A stretch of DNA of 35,031 nt from Treponema sp. (GTDB taxonomy: Bacteria; Spirochaetota; Spirochaetia; Treponematales; Treponemataceae), in assembly GCA_024402505.1 (NCBI GenBank), contig JAKSTP010000025.1, positions 1-35,031 on the forward strand. Reading direction: 5' to 3'. The first letter of the stretch is position 1. Each line of letters starts with the position of its first letter. A model generated the notes under the pieces. It did no database searches. It was given only the letters and a program-made list of their open reading frames with translations, and was not told the origin of the DNA. Positions 29,374-35,031 of this stretch are shown piece by piece. The translations under genes were made by a program, and so were the position numbers.

Positions 29374-30257
29374 CAGCTTACTACATTGGACTTGCGCTGA
29401 ACACAGCTTCTCTTCTGGCCATTGGCGGACTTGGTTCCCTTTTTGCCATCAATAACGGTGATTTCAATCTTGCTGGTGAAGGACAGGTTTACCTTGGTGG
29501 ATTCATTGCAGCGGTTTTTCTTGCAGCAGTCCCAAATCTTCCGGCCCCAGTTGCAATACTTCTGGCATTGCTCCTCACTTTTCTTGCAGGGGCTTTTACC
29601 CAGACTATAACCACCTTGTTAAAATGGAGAAACAGTCCTGTTCTTTTAACATCCTTTTTGCTAAGTGCCGCCATTATTCCCATTATTGACTGGCTTGTTT
29701 CGGGACCTTTTCAGGCAGGAGACAGTCTTCTTGCCACCAGCTATATTCCACAAAACTTCCGCCTTACAAGACTGCTTCAACCAAGCACTTTGAACACCAC
29801 CATAGTTTTTTCTGTGATTTTCTGTGTGGCAGCCTGGGCCTTTTTGAACTTTACTTCAAAAGGAAACGCTTTTACCATTGCAGGAATCTCGGGCAAATTT
29901 GCATCTTATTCGGGCATCAGCACAAAGTTCACTGATCTATTTTCTCTGGGAATTTCCGGCGGATTTCTTTCACTTTCTGGAGCCTTTGCCATTCTTGGAA
30001 CCTATTACACCTGCCACCAGGGATTCTACGGCGGATTTGGCTGGAATGCACTTACAGTAGCTCTCCTTTCCCGAAAAAATCCTCTGGCCTTGATTCCAGC
30101 CTCACTTTTTATAGGCGGTCTTGTTACCTTTACAAATCAGTTCTCCCTCATGCATTCAATCGGCTTTGATTTCACCGGCATAGTTGAGGCAGTGATTCTT
30201 TTCTTGATTGTGCTTGTTTTAAGCCGGGGCAATATTTTCAAAAGGGGCAAAAAATGA
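29370..30257 (+). CDS. BMP-type ABC transporter permease 1
   Basis: The 295-residue protein is a hydrophobic BPD_transp_2-family permease with about eight to ten membrane spans. The N-terminal LNTASLLAIGGLGSLFAI and INNGDFNLAGEGQVYLGG segments match the family's conserved start. It starts within the stop codon of the ATPase gene (ATGA) and its own stop overlaps the start of permease 2 in the same way. With the second permease it should form the membrane channel for the nucleoside-like substrate bound by the lipoprotein. Confidence 0.88.
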   Translation: MTAYYIGLALNTASLLAIGGLGSLFAINNGDFNLAGEGQVYLGGFIAAVFLAAVPNLPAPVAILLALLLTFLAGAFTQTITTLLKWRNSPVLLTSFLLSAAIIPIIDWLVSGPFQAGDSLLATSYIPQNFRLTRLLQPSTLNTTIVFSVIFCVAAWAFLNFTSKGNAFTIAGISGKFASYSGISTKFTDLFSLGISGGFLSLSGAFAILGTYYTCHQGFYGGFGWNALTVALLSRKNPLALIPASLFIGGLVTFTNQFSLMHSIGFDFTGIVEAVILFLIVLVLSRGNIFKRGKK

Positions 30258-31051
30258 TTTTCACTTCCCTTCCATTAATTCTTGCTTCCCTTGGAGCCAC
30301 CTTCAGTGAATTTGCCGGATGCCTTGCCATTTTCCTGGACGGCATCATGAATCTCTGCGCTTTTTTTACCTACGCCTTTACTGTTTTTACCGGTTCTTTG
30401 CTGGCAGGATCTGTAATTTCCCTGATTATCTGCACCGCCCTTGTTTCCCTTTCTGCCTGGGCAGTTTTTAAATGGAAGATGAACCCTTTTCTTTCTGCAA
30501 CAGCTTTGAACCTGTTTTACGGAAGTCTCATTTCCTTTTTTTCAAACCTGTTTTTTGGCACACGAGGAGTTCTTGCTTCCCACGGATTTGCCTTTCCACC
30601 TTATGCAAAAATCTGCCTGATTATTCTGACTGTGATTTTATTAGCCGCCAGCTGGTTCTTCCTTTTTAAAACAAAAGCCGGTCTTTATGTTCGCATTGCC
30701 GGAAGTGATGCCGACGTTCTTGAAAGCCGTGGTGTTAATGTTGATTTGTGCCGTATTTTAGCCTGGACACTTGCCGGCATTTTTGCAGGACTTTCTGGAA
30801 TTTGTCTTTTGCTGAAGGTAGGATCCTTTGTACCAAATCTAAGTGCCGGCCGAGGATGGATTGCACTGGCCGCCGTTTTTATGGGCAACAAGAACCTTTT
30901 CAAAGTAAGCCTTTCTGTAATCCTTTTCTGTATTATTGATTACATTACCATTGCCCTTCCAGGTTTTACCCAAGCACTTCCAAGCGGAGTTCTTTTGGCC
31001 CTACCATACATAGTGTGTTTAGCCGTAAGTGCAGTTGGAAAGAAAAAATAG
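30254..31051 (+). CDS. BMP-type ABC transporter permease 2
   Basis: The 265-residue protein is the second BPD_transp_2-type permease. It has the family's FSEFAGCLAIFLDGIMNLCA start and a cytoplasmic coupling region RIAGSDADVLESRGVNVD with the ESRGV motif that contacts the ATPase. Six to eight membrane spans are evident. It overlaps permease 1 by four bases and ends the operon; a repeat-bearing 77-bp gap separates it from the convergent lipoprotein gene. Confidence 0.88.
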   Translation: MIFTSLPLILASLGATFSEFAGCLAIFLDGIMNLCAFFTYAFTVFTGSLLAGSVISLIICTALVSLSAWAVFKWKMNPFLSATALNLFYGSLISFFSNLFFGTRGVLASHGFAFPPYAKICLIILTVILLAASWFFLFKTKAGLYVRIAGSDADVLESRGVNVDLCRILAWTLAGIFAGLSGICLLLKVGSFVPNLSAGRGWIALAAVFMGNKNLFKVSLSVILFCIIDYITIALPGFTQALPSGVLLALPYIVCLAVSAVGKKK

Positions 31052-31057
31052 TTTTTG

Positions 31058-31118
31058 GTCATCTCGAGCGTAGTCGAGAGATCTAAACCTCACTGGTCAT
31101 CCTGAGCGAACAAAGACC
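31058..31118. repeat. ATCCTGAGCG-type hairpin repeats, copies 3 and 3b, between convergent genes
   Basis: A full copy lies at 31058-31084 (GTCATCTCGAGCG to GAGAGATCT), with changed bases on both sides of the stem compared with the 3568 and 7846 copies. A shortened relative, GTCATCCTGAGCGAACAAAG, follows at 31096. The spot lies between the permease 2 stop and the lipoprotein stop. Confidence 0.8.
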
Positions 31119-31128
31119 TGTGATAATA

Positions 31129-31548
31129 CTAAAAAAGATAGACTGTTACTTTACTGCCATTCACCCTGGCAAGACAAACATTCTTTGAAGTCCGAAGATT
31201 ATTCACAATTGCATTGATTTCAGAATCTGTGGCTCCATAAGTACGGGCAAGAGATTTTACTCTGTTTTCAGAAAGTTCTGTAACATTTGGTCTGTTGCCG
31301 TTATCTGTCATAAGTCCATAAATGAAACTATATTCTGAATAATCAATTGTTTCTGCAAGATAACCATGGTTCGAAAGTTTTTCAGAATAAGCTCCTAATC
31401 CATTTCCAAGAGCACTAATAAAAGCAGTCTTATCAACTTCAACATAACTGCAACCATGGAGATCACTTGTATCGGTGCTTACATTGGGATCACAGCCGGC
31501 AAGACAGAGCAAAAAGGCCGCAATCAACACACTAAAAAACTTTTTCAT
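31129..31548 (-). CDS. Small lipoprotein of unknown function
   Basis: I do not recognise a family. The 139-residue protein has a signal peptide with lipobox LAGC (Cys19) and a short mature part with three further cysteines. The rest is mixed alpha/beta in character (for example SENRVKSLARTYGATDSEIN) and ends in KVTVYLF. A strong ribosome site, GGAGGTG, precedes the ATG. It resembles in style, not clearly in sequence, the lipoprotein at 34025-34498. It is likely anchored in the inner or outer membrane of this spirochaete. Confidence 0.8.
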   Translation of the reverse strand: MKKFFSVLIAAFLLCLAGCDPNVSTDTSDLHGCSYVEVDKTAFISALGNGLGAYSEKLSNHGYLAETIDYSEYSFIYGLMTDNGNRPNVTELSENRVKSLARTYGATDSEINAIVNNLRTSKNVCLARVNGSKVTVYLF

Positions 31549-31582
31549 AAAACACCTCCAGGAAAATCTTCCTACCAGTATT

Positions 31583-33364
31583 TTACCAAATCAAAAGAGA
31601 ATCGGCAATTTCCAAAAGATCTTCTTCTTCCAAAGGAGATAAGAATTCAGAATTGATGGCCAGAATATAAGACATGCGGGCAAAAGATATTTCGTGAGTC
31701 CTAAGGTTCATAAGATACCAGCCGTCACAGCCATTTACATCAACAAAGTGATTCCAATCGTTTATAGAAGAACCATTTTTTTCCTTCATAAAAAGCCCGT
31801 GAACTTTTTCCGCATTGTAATCATAATCAAGATCAAAGAAGCTTACATTAAAATTATCAATTTCATTTTCAAAAATAAAAGAAGCCTCCCAGTGACCGTA
31901 AATACCCCAGGCCCATTCCGCATAATTTTTCTCTTCAACGTACTCCATGCCGATTTTAGACAGTCTGTAACTCAAAAAATTATTGTTCTTCGCTTTTGGC
32001 ATTACACAGAAGGTGCGTCGAATCTGAGGATAAATCAGGAGATTTTCATTATTCCAGGAGTCTTCCAAAAATTCCACAAACTGCTCTTCAGAAAGATCCC
32101 GTGTGCTCATAAAAATAAGCATTTTCTGTTCTTCGGAATAGCCCAAAAGTATGTAAGAGTCCAGATCCTTAAATAACCATGTTTTTAAAGTTCCGTCCTT
32201 TATGGCAAAATCCTGAACCCGCAAAAAGCTGTTAAAATCTTCAAATGCTTTAAGTTCTGAATAAACCGCATCTTTTACATCTTCATTAAAGGTGGAAATA
32301 TAAATACTCACCTTGTTGTTATACAAAGTGTCGGTGTAAAGGGCCATGGAAAATGCGTTTGGAACAAAATTCAAAACGAACTCATTGTTCAAGCCTTCAA
32401 AAGTATCTTCTATGCCGCTATTTAGAATATTGTCTACATCAAAAATAGAAAGTGATTCCAGCTGGAAGTCCCGGTTGATTGGGAACGACAGAAGGATCTC
32501 CTTAACAGGCTCGCTGATTGCTTCCGGGATTTCGTAAACTCCGCTGTCCGAAACAATTTTCTCTTCCTGAACCACCTGGTCATACATTTCTACTTCTTCG
32601 GCAAAATCCTTGTAATCGGTGATTTCATAAGTGATTTCAAGTTCGTCCAGTTTTTCTGCAAGGCTTTCAAGATCTTCTGCCTTTTCTTCGCTTCCCGCAT
32701 GAAGATCAAAAGTGATGTTTTCATTTTCCCGCACTTTTTTCAAAACGTAGGCATCAATTTCCTTTTTCAGAAGACGGTCCTTGTTGTTATTGGCCACATC
32801 TTCTTCCTTGTAAGAATCAATAAGAAGTGAATAAGGCCGGTCTTCCGAAACAGGAATGACTTCATTTACTTCAAGGGCAGTTTCCACGTGGGAAGCAGTT
32901 TCGATTATGTTGATTTCAGGTTCCGGAGTTTCAACAGGTGCTTCAAAAGGTTTTTCAACAACAAGAGGTGCTTCCTCTACAGGCTCTTCAACAATGTTCT
33001 GAACCGGTACGATTGGTTTTTCTGAAGTGTTAGTTGATTTTACCGTAACGTGATCAGATGCCAGAATCCAAAGCCCAAATAGATTATGTTCTTTGGCAAT
33101 CTTACTTTTTGACACCTTGTCCCGCAAACTTCGGGCTTCATCCTTTGAATCTTTTGGCATATCAAGGATTACACGATAAAGTTTTGTTCCGCTTTTTGAC
33201 TCTGCCTCTTCAATAAAAACCGGCACCGAAACTGACTTCATTTCATTTTGAAAATCCAGTGCATTCTGCTCCAGAGCATAAGAATTAAGACACACAAAAT
33301 ACTTCTGAGCAAAAGCAAAAGAAGCCACAATCATCAAAGCCCAAAATAAAATTATTTTCTTCAT
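31583..33364 (-). CDS. Exported protein with two SPOR-like domains
   Basis: The 593-residue protein begins with a cleavable signal peptide (residues 1-19, ending SFAFA). Residues 21-105 (YFVCLNSYALEQNALDFQN to KLYRVILDMPKDSKDEARSL) look like a SPOR domain, which in other bacteria binds denuded peptidoglycan. A Pro/Glu/Val-rich linker covers about 115-180, and residues 178-260 (RPYSLLIDSYKEED onward) look like a second, weaker SPOR-like repeat. The C-terminal 300 residues are unassigned. A role at the division or turnover sites of the cell wall is therefore possible. The ATG lies eight bases after a perfect TATAAT. No other division gene is near. Confidence 0.68.
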   Translation of the reverse strand: MKKIILFWALMIVASFAFAQKYFVCLNSYALEQNALDFQNEMKSVSVPVFIEEAESKSGTKLYRVILDMPKDSKDEARSLRDKVSKSKIAKEHNLFGLWILASDHVTVKSTNTSEKPIVPVQNIVEEPVEEAPLVVEKPFEAPVETPEPEINIIETASHVETALEVNEVIPVSEDRPYSLLIDSYKEEDVANNNKDRLLKKEIDAYVLKKVRENENITFDLHAGSEEKAEDLESLAEKLDELEITYEITDYKDFAEEVEMYDQVVQEEKIVSDSGVYEIPEAISEPVKEILLSFPINRDFQLESLSIFDVDNILNSGIEDTFEGLNNEFVLNFVPNAFSMALYTDTLYNNKVSIYISTFNEDVKDAVYSELKAFEDFNSFLRVQDFAIKDGTLKTWLFKDLDSYILLGYSEEQKMLIFMSTRDLSEEQFVEFLEDSWNNENLLIYPQIRRTFCVMPKAKNNNFLSYRLSKIGMEYVEEKNYAEWAWGIYGHWEASFIFENEIDNFNVSFFDLDYDYNAEKVHGLFMKEKNGSSINDWNHFVDVNGCDGWYLMNLRTHEISFARMSYILAINSEFLSPLEEEDLLEIADSLLIW

Positions 33365-33372
33365 ACCCCTAA

Positions 33373-33378
33373 ATTATA
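33373..33378 (-). promoter_or_regulatory. Candidate -10 box of the SPOR-like protein gene
   Basis: TATAAT on the minus strand is followed by TTAGGGGT and the ATG. An AGGGG sits very close to the start and could act as ribosome site only on a longer transcript. TTAACC lies 18 bases further upstream as a possible -35. Confidence 0.45.
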
Positions 33379-33402
33379 CAACAGAATTCGCTCCTCGGTT
33401 AA

Positions 33403-33430
33403 AAATAAAACAGCCCCTTAAAAGGAGCTG
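33403..33430 (-). terminator. Decayed terminator-like hairpin beyond the tandem array
   Basis: On the minus strand CAGCTCCTT pairs with AAGGGGCTG with one mismatch, followed by TTTTATTTTT. It closely resembles the intact terminator at 33983-34010, so the two look like copies that flank the array. Confidence 0.65.
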
Positions 33431-33459
33431 CATTAACAAGAAAACTGAACTCCAACGCC

Positions 33460-33485
33460 GTCACCCTGAACTCGTTTCAGGGTCT
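33460..33485. repeat. ATCCTGAGCG-type hairpin repeat, copy 4
   Basis: ACCCTGAA pairs with TTCAGGGT around a short loop. Relative to the copy at 34819-34844 (ATCCCGAA / TTCGGGAT) both arms changed together, so pairing is preserved. Confidence 0.8.
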
Positions 33486-33532
33486 CACCCCAAAACTCAG
33501 CATATTCAGTATCTGAAATCACCAACAGTCCA

Positions 33533-33980
33533 CATTTTACGGATCCTCGTAAAAAATCTTCGTACGCTCCGTAATAATTCAGCTACCAGCCTTTTTTCAG
33601 TCTCACTTATCGATCTGTTTCGTCGCATTTTAAGGATCCCTCGCAGAAAATATTCCCTCGCTCCGTAATAATTCAGCTACCAGTTCTTCTTCCGCCTCAC
33701 TCGTCGCTCTGTTTTCACACATTTTACGGATCCCCGTAGAAAATCTTCCTCCGCTCCGTAATTTCTAAGCCAATAGCCCTATTTCAGCTCCGCTCTCTGC
33801 TCTGTTTTTACCCATTTTACGGATCCTCCGAAGGAAAGCTTCCCCGCTCCGTAATAATTCAGTTTACAGCCCTCTTTCTCCCCCACCCGTCGCTCCATTT
33901 CCGCACATTTTACGGATCTCTCGCAGAAAATCTTCTCTCTCTCCGTAATATCGCATCTTACACCCAGCTTTACGCCCAAG
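33533..33980. repeat. Five tandem units of about 93 bp
   Basis: Units begin CATTTTACGGATC (one reads TAAGG) at 33533, 33626, 33720, 33813 and 33906, so the period is 93, 94, 93 and 93. Each holds a hairpin in which TTACGGA pairs with TCCGTAA, 37 or 38 bases across, and an inner GAA-TTC type pairing. Outside the hairpin the units share AATTCAGCTACCAG and a pyrimidine-rich end. The last unit is truncated. No stop-free reading frame runs through all units. Confidence 0.9.
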
Positions 33981-33982
33981 CT

Positions 33983-34010
33983 AAAAAAAACAGCCCCTAA
34001 AAAGGGGCTG
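33983..34010 (-). terminator. Rho-independent terminator of the 34025 lipoprotein gene
   Basis: On the minus strand CAGCCCCT (34010-34003) pairs perfectly with AGGGGCTG (33998-33991) around TTTT, followed by a run of eight T. It starts 14 bases after the stop codon. Confidence 0.85.
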
Positions 34011-34024
34011 CATTTCATAGGCAA

Positions 34025-34498
34025 TTATTCAATTCTTTTGAACGTAATAGGTTCACTACCAAGACTCAGTTTAACCACTGCGGTCTTACCGTCAGAAGAC
34101 ATTACAGTATTCTCTGAATATATGAGAGTATAGGCCACAGGTATACCATACATAACACTTAGATCCATCTTACCTACTAAAACATCCCCTTCCCATGAGA
34201 ATACGTAGCCAGATCCTATATTTCTACTCTGTATTTCGGATAATATTTCCTCTTTACCTTTGTTATCAAAATTAAAATCAGAAAAATCAAGCTCAGTATT
34301 CAAGCATGAATATGTACTATCCCATTCAACAACCATTCGAGATTTAGTAGAACCATTATTGGTACCATTAGATTCCATCCATTCAGTTGCCCATTTTTCA
34401 TGTTCGTAAGCAGGCTTTTTTTCTTCCTCAGCATTCTGTTTACATCCCACCAAAGCAATCATAAAGACTGCCAAAACAACACTCAAAAACTTTTTCAT
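34025..34498 (-). CDS. Small lipoprotein of unknown function
   Basis: I do not recognise a family. The 157-residue protein has a signal peptide with lipobox LVGC (Cys19), a charged linker (KQNAEEEKKPAYEHEKWATE) and a mature part with a beta-rich feel (SGYVFSWEGDVLVGKMDLSV). It ends VKLSLGSEPITFKRIE. AAGGA lies eight bases before the ATG and a clear terminator follows the stop codon, so it is a single-gene transcript. Its signal peptide resembles that of the lipoprotein at 31129-31548, but the mature parts are not obviously related. Confidence 0.8.
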   Translation of the reverse strand: MKKFLSVVLAVFMIALVGCKQNAEEEKKPAYEHEKWATEWMESNGTNNGSTKSRMVVEWDSTYSCLNTELDFSDFNFDNKGKEEILSEIQSRNIGSGYVFSWEGDVLVGKMDLSVMYGIPVAYTLIYSENTVMSSDGKTAVVKLSLGSEPITFKRIE

Positions 34499-34620
34499 AG
34501 TTTCATCCTTTTATTAATTGAATTTTGATTTCGAATATTATGCATTCCATACGTAAACATAAAAAAATCATAATATTTAAATGTATTCTAACATTATTTT
34601 CTTATGTAGTCGAGTTTAGA

Positions 34621-34659
34621 AATCAATAATACACACTTTACTAATGTGTATTATTGATT
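34621..34659. repeat. Perfect 15-bp inverted repeat
   Basis: AATCAATAATACACA (34621-34635) is matched exactly by TGTGTATTATTGATT (34645-34659) across nine bases. It has no T-run after it, so an operator or a remnant of a mobile-element end are both possible. It lies 23 bases before the XRE remnant. Confidence 0.85.
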
Positions 34660-34681
34660 ATTCCTCATCAAAATAGAATGT

Positions 34682-34768
34682 ATGGGGATTCAGAACATAC
34701 TTATAAATAATCTAGAGAAATACAGAAAAGAAGCAGGCTGTTTGGAAGATATGATTGAAATGGAATAA
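34682..34768 (+). pseudogene. Decayed fragment of an XRE-type regulator
   Basis: A 28-codon frame reads MGIQNILINNLEKYRKEAGC and then a few acidic residues before a stop. The NLEKYRKEAG stretch is the usual first helix of XRE regulators (compare LRKNKGITQ in this window), but the rest of the helix-turn-helix is gone. There is no ribosome site. It is best read as the 5' stump of a deleted regulator gene. Confidence 0.4.
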
Positions 34769-34771
34769 AAA

Positions 34772-34797
34772 AAACCGTTCCCCGAAAGGAACGGTTT
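34772..34797 (-). terminator. Rho-independent terminator of ppdK
   Basis: On the minus strand AAACCGTTCC (34797-34788) pairs with GGAACGGTTT (34781-34772) around six bases and is followed by a T-rich run. It lies about 85 bases after the ppdK stop codon. Confidence 0.85.
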
Positions 34798-34818
34798 CTT
34801 CTTATTAAGCTTGTAAAG

Positions 34819-34844
34819 AGATCCCGAAACTAGTTCGGGATGAC
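34819..34844. repeat. ATCCTGAGCG-type hairpin repeat, copy 5
   Basis: ATCCCGAA pairs with TTCGGGAT around ACTAG. Flanks AGATC and ATGAC match the other copies. It sits between the ppdK stop codon and its terminator, so it would be transcribed in the ppdK 3' UTR. Confidence 0.8.
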
Positions 34845-34881
34845 GGTGGTTTCTACAAGGTCAACCACCGAATCAATTTAC

Positions 34882-35031
34882 TTATTTCTTAGCCTTAATA
34901 ACAGCCTGTGCACCTGCCAAGCGAGCTGCTGGTACGCGGAATGGAGAACATGATACGTAGTTCAAACCGAGCTTGTAACAGAGAGCGATAGAAGCTGGGT
35001 CACCACCGTGTTCACCACAGATTCCAAGGTG
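34882..35031 (-). CDS. ppdK: Pyruvate phosphate dikinase, C-terminal 49 residues (gene runs off the window)
   Basis: The frame open at the right edge ends with [13 protein letters not shown], then [20 protein letters not shown], the highly conserved C-terminal end of pyruvate phosphate dikinase. The CGEHGGDP motif includes the catalytic cysteine region of the PEP/pyruvate-binding domain. The enzyme interconverts pyruvate and phosphoenolpyruvate using ATP/AMP and pyrophosphate and is typical of anaerobes with PPi-based glycolysis. Only the 3' end is visible; the rest lies beyond position 35031. Confidence 0.94.
   Translation of the reverse strand, partial: HLGICGEHGGDPASIALCYKLGLNYVSCSPFRVPAARLAGAQAVIKAKK

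Larger units (their letters stand above)
33365..34024. other. Gene-free region with tandem array between two terminator copies
   Basis: These 660 bases hold the SPOR gene promoter, a decayed terminator (33403-33430), a hairpin repeat (33460-33485), a five-unit 93-bp array (33533-33980) and an intact terminator (33983-34010). An 81-codon minus-strand frame at 33779-34024 lies mostly in the array and is not believed. Confidence 0.75.
34499..34881. other. Gene-free region between the lipoprotein and ppdK
   Basis: These 383 bases hold the lipoprotein's AT-rich promoter region, a perfect 15-bp palindrome, a short decayed XRE fragment, the ppdK terminator, one hairpin repeat (34819-34844) and a small inverted repeat (CGGTGGT at 34844-34850 with ACCACCG at 34864-34870). 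Confidence 0.7.

Noticed and set aside
33533..33980. Possible CRISPR array
   Set aside because: The units are about 93 bp and similar along their whole length, without unique spacers of constant size, and no cas genes are nearby.
33779..34024. 81-codon minus-strand frame
   Set aside because: Most of it is the 93-bp array, where unit length varies by one base and stop codons appear in other units. It also begins inside a terminator.

Overview
The window looks like a chromosome segment of a saccharolytic, gut- or rumen-type Treponema (Spirochaetota). This rests on several genes seen together: a chemotaxis receptor with a 7TMR-DISM-type sensor, a CDP-choline/ethanolamine-type phosphotransferase, a BMP/PnrA-type nucleoside-binding lipoprotein with its ABC transporter, several small MKKF-type lipoproteins, and sugar-related genes (lacZ, a GDS esterase, a Cthe_2159-like beta-helix lipoprotein). 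The species is an inference. No tRNA, rRNA, insertion sequence, prophage or CRISPR array was recognised.

Layout. Positions 95-3470 (minus) carry polA then coaE. Positions 3471-4159 form a gene-free repeat island. Positions 4160-9921 (minus) carry lacZ, pncC, gltA and an rsuA-type pseudouridine synthase. Positions 9969-12462 hold a sugar isomerase-like protein (minus), a divergent DedA protein (plus), and a CDP-alcohol phosphotransferase (minus) whose 3' end overlaps dedA by 80 bp. A beta-helix lipoprotein (plus) follows at 12570-14483. Positions 14596-19157 (minus) form an operon of an XRE regulator and two ABC exporter half-transporters. A GDS esterase (plus) converges on a second, membrane-anchored XRE regulator at 19342-21464. 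Positions 21609-23804 encode a hybrid chemotaxis receptor, and 23835-26693 a membrane protein coupled to mnmG. Positions 26772-31051 (plus) form a MarR-headed nucleoside/BMP-type uptake operon. The right end (31129-35031, minus) has two small lipoproteins, a two-SPOR-like-domain envelope protein, a 93-bp tandem array, a decayed XRE fragment and the last 49 codons of ppdK.

Two themes run through the window. First, many promoters seem to place an extended or near-consensus -10 box 6-8 nt before the ATG with no Shine-Dalgarno, which suggests leaderless transcripts (polA, lacZ, the isomerase, dedA, the CDP-alcohol transferase, the BMP lipoprotein and others). Other genes have clear AGGAGG-like sites. 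Second, the spacers hold several families of small hairpin repeats whose stems show compensatory changes. One family is a BIME-like pair of two half-unit classes (A and B). Another is an ATCCTGAGCG-type hairpin, one copy of which lies in frame inside lacZ and has grown a 21-bp tandem array encoding a seven-residue repeat.

Regulatory logic visible in the sequence: two matching MarR-like half-palindromes bracket the -35 of the BMP operon promoter. An 8-bp inverted repeat brackets the -10 of the XRE/ABC exporter operon. Both are candidate operators for the adjacent regulator.
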